NCBI GenBank assembly: GCA_002366795.1
Contig: DFBX01000123.1
Location: 1 to 64,000, forward strand
Length of the DNA stretch: 64,000 nucleotides
Source: Rhodobacteraceae bacterium UBA3069
GTDB lineage: Bacteria; Pseudomonadota; Alphaproteobacteria; Rhodobacterales; Rhodobacteraceae
Direction: 5' to 3'
Under the pieces are notes generated by a model. That model saw nothing but the letters and a program-made list of their open reading frames with translations, was not told where the DNA came from and did no database searches. The translations under genes were made by a program, and so were the position numbers. The number at the start of each line of letters is the position of its first letter. Within the stretch, counting starts at the first letter, position 1. Below are positions 35,226 to 43,834 of this stretch, one piece after another.

Positions 35226-36388
35226 TTCGCGCGCTCCTTCTTCAGCAGGTCGAACAGGCCACCGATGCCCTTGGGCGCGAAAAGCGTGACCGCGACAAAG
35301 CTGAGGCCAAGAAGGATCAGCCACCAATCCACCCATTTGATCGTGTAAAACCCAAGCGGAATATCGGGCGCCTGCCCGCCGGTGAACCATGTGGACACCA
35401 GGCTGACGAACCCTGCCCCGATGACCGCGCCGTAAAGCCGCCCACGCCCGCCGATGGCCACCCAGACCGCCAGGTAGATCGAGGCGATCGGCGCGACTTC
35501 GGCCGGGTTGATGATCCCGGCCTGCGGGTAATACAGCGCCCCCGCGATGCCCGCGATCATGGCCGTGATGGTGAAGACCGCCAGTTTGTAGACTTCGACG
35601 GAATAGCCAAGGAAGCGAACGCGGGATTCATTGTCGCGGATGCCGCGGATGATCGACCCGAACTTGCCCGAGGTGATCCACGCCGCCAGCAGATAACCCA
35701 GCCCAAGGGCCAGCGCCGAGGCCCAGAAGAACCAGAGAGACACCTGATCCTGCCCTGCAGAAACCCCCGGCAGGTTTTGCAGGCCCGACAGCCCGTTGTT
35801 GCCGCGCAAACCGCTGTCGTTCTGGAACAGGTAGAGCGCCAGCGCCAGCGTCATCGCCTGGGTGAGGATCGACAGGTAAACCCCTGTTACTCTTGACCGA
35901 AATGCCAACCAGCCAAAAATCAGTGCCAGCAATCCGGGCACCAGGACCACCAGCGCCAGTTGCAGTGGCAGTGAATGCGCAAAGCTCCAGATCAGGGGGG
36001 AATCAGAACTGCCGACCACGCCAAAGATCTGGCTGCCGATGCCGCTTACCACCTCTTCCGGGGTGGGTGGAATATCGGATTGGGCCAGCGCCTCGACCAC
36101 GATCAGGCGGGTGCGTTCATACATCAGCCACATGCCGATCATGTAACCGCCAAGGCCGAAAAAGGCGAAATGGCCAAGGCTGAGGATGCCGGTGTAGCCC
36201 CAGATCAGGTCCATCGCCACGGCGACTAGGCACAGGCACAGTGTCTTGCCCAAGGTTTTCACAAATGAGGTCGAGATAAACCCCAGCCCGAACCCCTCGC
36301 TCGCGACCGTCACCAAAAGGGTGAACAGCGCAAGGCAGGCCAGGAAGATCAGGATAGACGGGTTTTTCTGGATGAAAGATTGTCTCAT
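35222..36388 (-). CDS. urtC: Urea ABC transporter permease UrtC
   Basis: 388 residues from the ATG at 36388; a longer form to 36424 lacks support and overlaps urtB. It is a LivM-like permease with about ten hydrophobic segments. UrtC features are LCLCLVAVAMDLIWGYTGILSLGHFAFFGLGGY (spanning about 45-80) and the coupling loop IRDNESRVRFLGYSVE. It forms the channel with UrtB and lies 4 bp after it. Confidence 0.94.
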   Translation of the reverse strand: MRQSFIQKNPSILIFLACLALFTLLVTVASEGFGLGFISTSFVKTLGKTLCLCLVAVAMDLIWGYTGILSLGHFAFFGLGGYMIGMWLMYERTRLIVVEALAQSDIPPTPEEVVSGIGSQIFGVVGSSDSPLIWSFAHSLPLQLALVVLVPGLLALIFGWLAFRSRVTGVYLSILTQAMTLALALYLFQNDSGLRGNNGLSGLQNLPGVSAGQDQVSLWFFWASALALGLGYLLAAWITSGKFGSIIRGIRDNESRVRFLGYSVEVYKLAVFTITAMIAGIAGALYYPQAGIINPAEVAPIASIYLAVWVAIGGRGRLYGAVIGAGFVSLVSTWFTGGQAPDIPLGFYTIKWVDWWLILLGLSFVAVTLFAPKGIGGLFDLLKKERAK

Positions 36389-36392
36389 GTTC

Positions 36393-38351
36393 TCAATCCC
36401 CTGCGGCCCGACCTTTAAGCGCAATGATGCCGCGCGGCCGGAACTGGATGAAGATGATGATGAAGATGATCATGTAGGTTTGCGCCGCCAGCGTATTGGA
36501 CGGTTTGAACCATTCGATCCCCTTCTGGAAAAAGCCGATCATCGTCGCGCCGGCCAGCGTGCCCCAGATATTGCCGACACCGCCCACGACCACGGTCATG
36601 AAGCTTTGCACGATGTAGTCACTGCCCAGTTCCGACGTGACCTTGGCGAACAGGCCAATGGCAACACCGGCAATCCCCGCGATGCCGGACCCCAGCCCGA
36701 AGGTCAGCATGTTCACCCGCCCCGGATTGATCCCCATCGAGGCCGCCATGCGCGGGTTTTGTGTCACGGCGCGGGTTTCCAGGCCAAGCCGGGTCTTTTT
36801 CATGATGAACAGGAAGACGCCCAGAAACAGAAGGCCAAGTACGAAAATCGCGATACGAATATAGCTGATCGACACAACGTCATTCATCACCCACGCCCCG
36901 TCCAGCCAGCCCGGCGCAGTCAGCGGGCGCGCCTGAGTGCCAAAGATGTTCTTGGCAAGCTGTTGCAAAGCAATGGAAATACCAAAGGTCGCCAGCAGGG
37001 TTTCTAGCGGACGATGATACAGCCAGCGGATCACCAGCCGTTCCATCGCCACGCCAGCCGCAAAGGTCACGGCAAAGGCCAGCGGGATCGCCACCAGGAT
37101 CGAGGCGGTGTGATTGGGTATGAACTGCTGCACCACGTAACCGGTGTAAGCGCCCATCATGATGAATTCGCCATGGGCCATGTTGATGACCCCCATCACG
37201 CCAAAGGTGATGGCCAGCCCGATCGCGGCCAGGAAATAGATCGACGCGAGCGAGAGCGCATCCAGCGTCAGATCCAGCGCTTGCATCAGCCCGACACGGG
37301 TCTGGATCGCGCGTAGCGTTTTCACGGCGGCATCGGTGACGGCTTTGTCTTTTTCGGCATAGACCTCATAAAAAACATGGCCTTGAAGGGCGCTATTGAT
37401 GTCATTATCGACCACAAAGGATGGGACGGTTCCGTCCTTGGCCAGCGCCGTATAGGCGCGGATGCGGCCGGTTTCGGTATCAAGTTGCGCCAGCGGCACC
37501 CCGCCCACGCGCCCGTCCATGATGTTGTTCGACAGCGTGTTGCGGATCGTGTCGCGGTCAACCCGTGGCGGCGCCTTGCCGGCGGCGGCCAGCATGTCAT
37601 ACGCCTCCAGCCGCGGCAGATCATCCGTTCCCGGCTTCAGAATTCGGGCAACATTGGTCTTGGCCGGGGGCGTATCCCCTTCGGCCATGTCCAGCCGCGT
37701 TGTCACCAGCGGGTTCAGCGTGGCGCGCACATCCACACCCAAATCGCCGCGCATGGCGTTGATCGCCATCACGCGCATGGAAATATCCTTGTCATAGGCG
37801 GCGGTCAGCAGCCGCTCCAACCGTCGTTTTTGCGCCTTCATGTTCGGGTCGGTTTCCCCCGCAATCGACGCACGGAGCGGTTCCAGATGCTGCGCGCCCG
37901 GATCACGTTGAAGCGAGGAAATCGCATCGGTCCGCCGCGCGGGATCGGGATCGTTCAACTGAAAAGCCACCAGCGCCGTGGCCATCAGGGCGCGAATACC
38001 GCTGTTCGGCTTCAACTGATCCAGATCGCCCTTGTCGAAACGGCCAATCGCGGCACCGCTATCGAAATCGGTCAGGCGGTATGCATCGCCATCCTTTTCG
38101 CCGCGGTAAAACAGGCCGGTATCCTTGACCTGCCACATGTCCTTGCCCTGCCATGCCTCTAGCACGGCTTGGGCCTGCGGCAATCCGCTGCTGGCCAACG
38201 CGTCGATTGCCGGCTGGATCGTCTTGCGTGAGCTTTTCTCGATAAGATGCCGGTTTTCTTGGAGGATCGACTGAACCGGCCCCGTCTCTTGCGCCCAAGC
38301 AGGCACCAGCGAGAGGAGAAGCATCAGCCCCGCTTGCATCAAAGTCTTCAT
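36393..38351 (-). CDS. urtB: Urea ABC transporter permease UrtB (long form)
   Basis: 652 residues. A signal-like N-terminus (LMQAGLMLLLSLVPAWA) leads into about 320 residues of soluble, helical, HEAT-like repeats; the permease core follows from about residue 350, starting IYFLAAIGLAITFGVMGVINMAHGE. The coupling loop is TRAVTQNPRMAASMGINP. The extracytoplasmic extension is known in proteobacterial UrtB and lacks an assigned function. The start at 38351 is chosen over a GTG at 38363; neither has a strong ribosome site. Confidence 0.92.
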   Translation of the reverse strand: MKTLMQAGLMLLLSLVPAWAQETGPVQSILQENRHLIEKSSRKTIQPAIDALASSGLPQAQAVLEAWQGKDMWQVKDTGLFYRGEKDGDAYRLTDFDSGAAIGRFDKGDLDQLKPNSGIRALMATALVAFQLNDPDPARRTDAISSLQRDPGAQHLEPLRASIAGETDPNMKAQKRRLERLLTAAYDKDISMRVMAINAMRGDLGVDVRATLNPLVTTRLDMAEGDTPPAKTNVARILKPGTDDLPRLEAYDMLAAAGKAPPRVDRDTIRNTLSNNIMDGRVGGVPLAQLDTETGRIRAYTALAKDGTVPSFVVDNDINSALQGHVFYEVYAEKDKAVTDAAVKTLRAIQTRVGLMQALDLTLDALSLASIYFLAAIGLAITFGVMGVINMAHGEFIMMGAYTGYVVQQFIPNHTASILVAIPLAFAVTFAAGVAMERLVIRWLYHRPLETLLATFGISIALQQLAKNIFGTQARPLTAPGWLDGAWVMNDVVSISYIRIAIFVLGLLFLGVFLFIMKKTRLGLETRAVTQNPRMAASMGINPGRVNMLTFGLGSGIAGIAGVAIGLFAKVTSELGSDYIVQSFMTVVVGGVGNIWGTLAGATMIGFFQKGIEWFKPSNTLAAQTYMIIFIIIFIQFRPRGIIALKGRAAGD

Positions 38352-38408
38352 GTTGGAATGCACCGCCCGTTGGCCTTTTCAGGCCGGTATTTCATGGTTT
38401 TGAAAAGG

Positions 38409-38432
38409 GGGGGCCGCAACCGCACGGCCCCC
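38409..38432 (-). promoter_or_regulatory. Intercistronic stem-loop between urtA and urtB
   Basis: GGGGGCCG and CGGCCCCC pair perfectly across an eight-base loop 15 bp after the urtA stop, followed on the minus strand by CCCTTTTC. It looks like a partial terminator or stabiliser that favours urtA message. Confidence 0.7.
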
Positions 38433-38447
38433 AAGGATCACAATGGA

Positions 38448-39728
38448 TCAGTAGTTCGACAGTTGCTGCACGCAGGTCTTGGTTTCGGTGTTGTACATGC
38501 CGCAGTCCAGATCTTTCCAATCGGATTCCAGCACTGCCGATTCCGGCAAGAAGTCGGTCCAGGCATCGCCGGCCACTTCTTCGGTCTGGCTGATGATATC
38601 GAACTGACCGTCTTCCTGAATTTCACCGATCAGAACCGGCTTGGTCAGGTGGTGGTTCGGTAGCATCTTGGCGGTGCCACCCGTCAGGTTCGGAACCTCA
38701 AGGTCATACATCGCCTCGCGCACGGCATCCACATCGGTTGTGCCGGCTTTTTCAACGGCTTGCACCCACATATTGAAGCCGATCACATGGGCCTCCATCG
38801 GGTCGTTGGTCACGCGCTCTTCGCCCATTTTCGCTTTCCACTTGGCGATGAATTCGGCATTTTCGGGCGTGTCGGCGGATTGGAAATAGTTCCACGCGGC
38901 CAAGTGGCCGACCAGGTTCGAGGTATCAAGACCCGACAATTCTTCCTCGCCGACCGAGAAGGCCACGACGGGAATGTCATCGGCGGAAATGCCGGCTGCG
39001 GCCAGTTCCTTGTAGAAACCGATGTTGGCGTCACCGTTGATGGTCGAGATCACGCCGACCTTCTTGCCGTCTGCGCCAAGGGCAACCACATCGGCCACGA
39101 TCTTGGACCAATCGGAATGGCCGAAGGGGGTGTAGTTGACGAAAATGTCCTCCTCCGCGATGCCTTTGCCCTTCAGGTAGGATTCAAGGATGTTGTTGGT
39201 GGTGCGGGGATAGACATAGTCAGTGCCCAGCAGCGCGAATTTCTCGACGCCCAGCTCATCAAGGAAGTAATCGGTCGCGGGGATTGCCTGCTGGTTCGGC
39301 GCAGCGCCGGTGTAGAACACGTTTTTCGACGATTCCTCGCCCTCGTATTGCACGGGATAGAACAGCAGGCCGTTCAGTTCCTCGATCACCGGCAGGACCG
39401 ATTTGCGCGACACCGATGTCCAGCAGCCGAACATCACGTCCACGTCCTGCACGGTCATCAATTCACGCGCTTTTTCCGCGAACAGCGGCCAGTCAGAAGC
39501 GGGGTCCACCACGGCGGCCTCGATCTGCTTGCCCAGCAGCCCGCCCTTGGCGTTCTGCTCTTCGATCAGCATCAGCATCGTGTCTTTCAGCGTGGTTTCG
39601 GAAATCGCCATCGTACCGGAAAGCGAATGCAGCACGCCCACCTTGATCGTGTCATCGGACGCTTGCGCAGCGCCGAAAGAAAGGGACAGCGCCATTGCGC
39701 CGGCCGCTGTTTTCTTGAGAAGATTCAT
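38448..39728 (-). CDS. urtA: Urea ABC transporter substrate-binding protein UrtA
   Basis: 426 residues from the second of two adjacent ATG codons (39728), which sits 5 bp after GGAGG; the first is at 39731. Signal peptide is MNLLKKTAAGAMALSLSFG up to AQA. The FmdD/UrtA fold is clear: KVGVLHSLSGTMAISET, VFGCWTSVSRKSVLPV-like segment (MFGCWTSVSRKSVLPVIEE), LLFYPVQYEGEESS and GTDYVYPRTTN, all diagnostic of urea or short-chain-amide binding. The last six-gene-distance neighbours contain no urease, so the urease must be encoded elsewhere if urea is used. An Irr-like palindrome overlaps its leader. Confidence 0.95.
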   Translation of the reverse strand: MNLLKKTAAGAMALSLSFGAAQASDDTIKVGVLHSLSGTMAISETTLKDTMLMLIEEQNAKGGLLGKQIEAAVVDPASDWPLFAEKARELMTVQDVDVMFGCWTSVSRKSVLPVIEELNGLLFYPVQYEGEESSKNVFYTGAAPNQQAIPATDYFLDELGVEKFALLGTDYVYPRTTNNILESYLKGKGIAEEDIFVNYTPFGHSDWSKIVADVVALGADGKKVGVISTINGDANIGFYKELAAAGISADDIPVVAFSVGEEELSGLDTSNLVGHLAAWNYFQSADTPENAEFIAKWKAKMGEERVTNDPMEAHVIGFNMWVQAVEKAGTTDVDAVREAMYDLEVPNLTGGTAKMLPNHHLTKPVLIGEIQEDGQFDIISQTEEVAGDAWTDFLPESAVLESDWKDLDCGMYNTETKTCVQQLSNY

Positions 39729-39731
39729 CAT

Positions 39732-40108
39732 GTCCTCCAGGCGAGGTGTGCGTCGCAAATGTTTGGAATAATTCCAAAAACCTGATATGACGCCCCCGCA
39801 GCCAGTTATAGTTGCACCCCGTGTGGCGGCTGTTCGGGTCCAATCGTCGGTCGCCACACATCATGTGTTCCGGAAACTTGTGCCGGATGCCGCTATTCCT
39901 TACGATATGGTTTGAACTGGCAATCAAACCGCGCGTTTTATCGGCCGCCTTCGGGCGAGTGACCAAAATGCGGGCAGAATGACGGGGGGTTGACGCTTTA
40001 TTAGGCGAATGTCCGGTCGCTTAATGCGGTCTGGCCGCTTGCGGGCCAGAATACAGCATGGCAAAAAAACAATCAGGAGATACATTTTGCATGAAGATGT
40101 AAAGGAAA
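39732..40108. other. 377-bp leader region upstream of urtA
   Basis: No gene is visible. It contains a 17-bp palindrome at 39762-39778, a minus-strand TATAAC (near 39807-39812) that could be the urt -10 with no good -35, an ACACAT-C-ATGTGT palindrome (39856-39868) and a TCCGG...CCGGA dyad just upstream of it. A weak -35 is typical of activator-dependent nitrogen-responsive promoters; I do not find a sigma-54 motif. Confidence 0.5.
39762..39778. promoter_or_regulatory. Perfect palindrome resembling an Irr/ICE site
   Basis: TTTGGAATAATTCCAAA is a perfect 17-bp palindrome 34 bp before the urtA start. It differs by only two positions in one arm from the site upstream of iscR, and it resembles the ICE consensus TTTAGAA-N3-TTCTAAA bound by the iron/heme regulator Irr. 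Downstream of the likely -10, it would fit repression. Confidence 0.5.
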
Positions 40109-40185
<77 letters not shown>

Positions 40186-40247
40186 GCGTGGCCCCTCGTT
40201 TACCCAAGCGCAGCAAGCTGTGCAATCGGTAACAGGCGGGGCCACGC
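40186..40247. other. 62-nt nested hairpin between sufS and tRNA-Arg
   Basis: Three nested stems form one long hairpin. Outer: GCGTGGCCCC with GGGGCCACGC (10 pairs, 40186-40195 and 40238-40247). Middle: GTT-T-ACC with GGTAAC (six pairs, one bulge). Inner: GCGCAG with CTGTGC (one G-T) closed by CAAG. It ends exactly at the tRNA 5' end and begins 13 bp after the sufS stop. On the plus strand it is followed by GATTTTTCG. It may be the sufS 3' end, a tRNA leader or a relic repeat. Confidence 0.7.
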
Positions 40248-40260
40248 GATTTTTCGCACC

Positions 40261-41481
40261 TTACCCGAACAGATCGTGGGCCAGTTCCAGCGCCTCGACC
40301 AGTTTATCGACCTCTGCGCGGGTATTATACATGCCGAAGGACGCACGGCAGGTCGCGCCGACGCCCAGATGTTCCATCAGCGGCATGGCGCAATGGGTGC
40401 CCGCGCGCACGGCGACGCCCTTTTTGTCAAGGATGGTCGAAATATCATGCGCATGCCCTGCCCCTTCCATCGTGAAAGAGAAAATCGCAGCCTTTTCCTG
40501 CGTGGTGCCCTGAAGCGCAAGCCAGTTCAACCCGGTCAGCCGTTCGGTAGCATAGGCGCACAGGTCGCGTTCATGCGCGGCGATATTCGTCATCCCGATG
40601 CCCATAAGGTATTCCAGCGCAACGCCAAGCCCGATGGTCTGCACGATACCGGGGGTTCCGGCCTCGAATTTCATGGGCGGATCGTTATAGCTGACCTCGG
40701 TCTTACTGACCTCGCGGATCATGTCGCCGCCCCCAAGGAAAGGACGCATTTCCGCCTGCCGCTGCTTGCTGACCCAGATCGCGCCGGACCCGCTTGGCCC
40801 GTACAGTTTATGCCCCGTAATCGGGTAGAAATCGCAGCCCAGATCCTGCACATCCACGGGCATATGAACCGCCCCCTGCGAACCATCAACTAGGACCGGA
40901 ACGCCCTTTTCCCGCGCTTCGGCGCAAATGGTTTTCACATCAACAACGGTTCCCAAGACATTGGAAACCTGCGTAATTGCCACCAGTTTTGTTTTCGGTC
41001 CGATGGCGTCGATCACGGCCTGGGGGTCCAACGCGCCGGTCGTATCGCAATCCACCCATTTCAGCACCACGCCTTGCCGTTCGCGCAGAAAATGCCATGG
41101 CACGATGTTGGCGTGATGCTCCATCACGGACAGCACGATCTCGTCCCCCGCCTGAAGCCGCGGCGCGGCCCAGCCATAGGCGACCATGTTGATGCCCTCG
41201 GTGGTGCCGGAGTTGAGGATAATCTCGGCCTCGTCGGCGGCATTCAGAAAACGCGCGATGATGCCGCGCACGCCTTCGTACTTGTCAGTCGCAAGGTTGG
41301 AAAGATAGTGCAGCCCGCGGTGAACATTCGCATATTCATGGGAATAGGCCTGCGTGACCGCATCAATGACCACCTGCGGTTTCTGGGCCGAGGCACCGTT
41401 GTCCAGATAGACCAGCGACTTGCCGTACACCTCGCGGGAAAGGATCGGGAAATCCGCGCGGATTTTTGCGATATCGTACAT
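40261..41481 (-). CDS. sufS: Cysteine desulfurase SufS
   Basis: 406 residues. PLP lysine is Lys225 in ITGHKLYGPSG and the persulfide cysteine is Cys364 in RAGTHCAMP, the group II form that needs a sulfur acceptor such as SufE or SufU. Other class-V features are NGASAQKPQ, SGTTEGIN and EHHANIVPW. It supplies sulfur to the SufBCD scaffold. It is the last suf gene in this operon, 3 bp after a YIP1-type membrane gene. No sufE or sufU is adjacent, so its partner must lie elsewhere. Confidence 0.96.
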   Translation of the reverse strand: MYDIAKIRADFPILSREVYGKSLVYLDNGASAQKPQVVIDAVTQAYSHEYANVHRGLHYLSNLATDKYEGVRGIIARFLNAADEAEIILNSGTTEGINMVAYGWAAPRLQAGDEIVLSVMEHHANIVPWHFLRERQGVVLKWVDCDTTGALDPQAVIDAIGPKTKLVAITQVSNVLGTVVDVKTICAEAREKGVPVLVDGSQGAVHMPVDVQDLGCDFYPITGHKLYGPSGSGAIWVSKQRQAEMRPFLGGGDMIREVSKTEVSYNDPPMKFEAGTPGIVQTIGLGVALEYLMGIGMTNIAAHERDLCAYATERLTGLNWLALQGTTQEKAAIFSFTMEGAGHAHDISTILDKKGVAVRAGTHCAMPLMEHLGVGATCRASFGMYNTRAEVDKLVEALELAHDLFG

Positions 41482-41484
41482 GCT

Positions 41485-42066
41485 CTACCCCATTCCAAGG
41501 ATCAGACCCGCCGCAAGCGCCAGCGCCATCGAGGTGCCAAAGCTGACTGCGAGGAAGGAAAAAACGATCAGGAACAATGCCTTTAGGCGCGAATTGAACC
41601 CTTGGGCAACGTCGATCATCGCTACGAAAATATAGATTCCCAAGATGCCGAACACCAGAGAGGCGACAGCGCCGAGCGTCGGCACCAGCAAGGACAGGCC
41701 GAGGCTGACAAGGATGCCGACCAGGCGCAGCACCTGCATCCACGTCATCACGGCAAGAACCGCCGTCAGATCGCCCGATCCGCCAATCATCGTGCCCGCC
41801 CATGTCAGAACGAACGCGATGATGACGATGCCACCCGCAACGACCATGGCCATCAGCAGCGGGTTGTCAGCGATCGGTTGCAGCGGTTCGGGCAGTACCA
41901 GCAACCCCGGCAGCAGCGAAAACAGCAAGGCTTGCAGCACCGACACCAAAAGCAGCGCCATCCAAAGCGTGTTCCGGGTCAGCCCTGCGCCGATCACCTG
42001 CCGCGCGGCCGCGCCCGGATCTGTTATGGACAGCCCGATCAGGGGGCCGAATTGCTGGGTGTTCAT
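41485..42066 (-). CDS. YIP1-family membrane protein (distal copy)
   Basis: 193 residues from the ATG at 42066, overlapping the previous YIP1-type gene as ATGA. Five hydrophobic helices follow a short N-terminus (LGLSITDPGAAARQVIGAGL). The NGxLWMALLLVSVLQ and VMTWMQVLRLVGILVSL segments match YIP1/DUF1282-like membrane proteins. Function unknown. Its place inside the suf operon, with near-zero gaps on both sides, means it is co-translated with iron-sulfur assembly proteins. Confidence 0.8.
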   Translation of the reverse strand: MNTQQFGPLIGLSITDPGAAARQVIGAGLTRNTLWMALLLVSVLQALLFSLLPGLLVLPEPLQPIADNPLLMAMVVAGGIVIIAFVLTWAGTMIGGSGDLTAVLAVMTWMQVLRLVGILVSLGLSLLVPTLGAVASLVFGILGIYIFVAMIDVAQGFNSRLKALFLIVFSFLAVSFGTSMALALAAGLILGMG

Positions 42067-42557
42067 GCGGGTGCCGCCCCCTCTTGCATGACGGCGCGTT
42101 GGCCGCCGATCCAGAACCACGCGAACAGGGCAAGCCAGATCGCGCCGGTCAGGTTAAGCGCCGGACCTTCACCAATGAAACCGCCCACCAAGCCCCACAA
42201 AAGCAGCACGGGGCTGGCCGCCAGAACCGCCCAAAACAGCGCGAGCCTTGCACCGTAAGCCGTTCCATTTCCACCGAAAACCTTGGAAATCCCATGCGCC
42301 ACAAGCGACAGGGAATACAGGATCAAGGGCAAGATCATCACCAGCGCCAGAAGCGAACTGCCCATAAGCATATGCAATTCTTCGCCCGTCATATGTGCCT
42401 GCCGCGCCAGCCGGGGCCATTGCGCGACAAAGGTCACGACACAGCCCGCCATCAGGATCGCCAGCGCGCGATCTTCGCGCTGCCCGGCCGCCAGCAGGCG
42501 CCGGACCACACGGCCCGGCCCCCGATAGGTGGCGACGATATCGCGCGTGACCGGCAT
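42063..42557 (-). CDS. YIP1-family membrane protein (proximal copy)
   Basis: 164 residues from the ATG at 42557, whose A is shared with the sufD stop (TGATG). Four hydrophobic helices follow a conserved opening MPVTRDIVATYRGPGRVV and a short basic segment. It resembles its neighbour in topology but is shorter, so the pair may be a duplicated or heterodimeric membrane unit. Function unknown. Confidence 0.78.
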   Translation of the reverse strand: MPVTRDIVATYRGPGRVVRRLLAAGQREDRALAILMAGCVVTFVAQWPRLARQAHMTGEELHMLMGSSLLALVMILPLILYSLSLVAHGISKVFGGNGTAYGARLALFWAVLAASPVLLLWGLVGGFIGEGPALNLTGAIWLALFAWFWIGGQRAVMQEGAAPA

Positions 42558-43834
42558 CAGCGGCGATCCAACCAACCGGTCAGACGGCTGACGATATCCT
42601 CGCGCAGCACATCATCTTCGATCTCGTCCACGGCCTCTGCCATGAAGGACAGGACCAGCAGGTCGGTCGCCTCTTTCTTGGGCACCCCGCGCGAACGCAG
42701 GTAATACAGCGCGGTCTCGTCGATCGCGCCGGTGGTGGACCCGTGCGAGCAGACCACGTCATCGGCGTAGATTTCCAGCTCCGGCTTGGCAAGGAACTGG
42801 TTGTCCTCGTCCAGCAGCAACGACTGGCTGATCTGGTAGCCATCGGTCTTTTGCGCGCCTTCCTTGACAAGGATCTTGCCTTGGAAAATGCCCTCGGCAC
42901 CGTTGCGCAGCACCTTTTTGTACACCTGTCGGCTTTCGCAGCGTTCGGCATCATGGGTGACAAAGACGGTGTCGTCATGGTGGAAGGCGCCATTGGCCCC
43001 ATCCCCCATCGCCGCGCCCGCGATATGGGCAATGGAATCGTCGCCGGTCAACTCGATCACGGCCTCGTTGCGGGTCAGCACACCGTTCACGGTCAGGGTA
43101 AAGGATTTGAACGCGCTCTCACTGCCCAGCCGGGCAAAGATATGCGTCGCGGCACGGCGCGCGTGATCGCGGCCCTGCGCGCGAACGTGGTGGAAACTGG
43201 CCTTGTCCGCCACCTCCACTTCCAGCACCTTGTTGAACCGCGCGGCCGCGGGGCCGTTTTCCAGAAGGGTCAGTTCCGCCCCTTCGTCCAGCTTGACCAC
43301 GTGGTGCAGGATCGCGTCAGAAGTGTCTGACACATGGCGATAAATCAGGCTGATGGGTTTGCCGGTCTTGCCGGTCACATGGATCAGCAGACCATCCGTT
43401 GCCATCGCCGTGTTCAGCGCCGCAAGCGGGCGTTTCACCGGGGTCTGGCCGCGTTCTTCCAACACGCCATAAAGGCCCTGCGCCCAATGGATATCGCTGT
43501 TCGCTTCGGCCAGACGTTCGATCATTACGCCTTCCAGCGCCAGATCGTCGCTTTCCTCGGCACTGAACACACCATCGACGAAAACGATTTTCAGCCGATC
43601 AACGCCGCCGAAGATCGGGGTTTCCTGCGCGTCGAAGGCTTCTGCCGGCGGCACATCGGCGGAAATCAGCGTGTCGGGGCGCGTCCATTTCCAATACTCG
43701 TCACGGCGCTGTGGCAGACCCATGGATTGCAAACGGGACAGCGCATCACCGCGCGGCGCGGCGGCCCAGCCGGTTGCCGTAACGGCCAGTCCGGTCAAGC
43801 GGTCGTCGGTTTTGGCTTGAGGCGCGCCCATCAT
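42557..43834 (-). CDS. sufD: Fe-S assembly scaffold subunit SufD
   Basis: 425 residues from adjacent ATG codons at 43834 and 43831, overlapping the sufC stop. The family's beta-helix core is recognisable (GAELTLLENGPAAA, NGVLTRNEAVIELTGD, SRQVYKKVLRNGAEGIFQGKI) along with KTDGYQISQSLLLDEDNQ and CSHGSTTGAIDETALYYLRSRG. SufD joins SufB and the SufC ATPase in the scaffold that assembles clusters. Coupled to the YIP1-type gene downstream. Confidence 0.95.
   Translation of the reverse strand: MMGAPQAKTDDRLTGLAVTATGWAAAPRGDALSRLQSMGLPQRRDEYWKWTRPDTLISADVPPAEAFDAQETPIFGGVDRLKIVFVDGVFSAEESDDLALEGVMIERLAEANSDIHWAQGLYGVLEERGQTPVKRPLAALNTAMATDGLLIHVTGKTGKPISLIYRHVSDTSDAILHHVVKLDEGAELTLLENGPAAARFNKVLEVEVADKASFHHVRAQGRDHARRAATHIFARLGSESAFKSFTLTVNGVLTRNEAVIELTGDDSIAHIAGAAMGDGANGAFHHDDTVFVTHDAERCESRQVYKKVLRNGAEGIFQGKILVKEGAQKTDGYQISQSLLLDEDNQFLAKPELEIYADDVVCSHGSTTGAIDETALYYLRSRGVPKKEATDLLVLSFMAEAVDEIEDDVLREDIVSRLTGWLDRR

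Noticed and set aside
39781..39960. A sigma-54 promoter for the urt operon.
   Set aside because: No TGGCAC-N5-TTGC pattern is present on the minus strand; the closest match, around CCGGCACAAGTTTCC, fails the conserved GC at -12.
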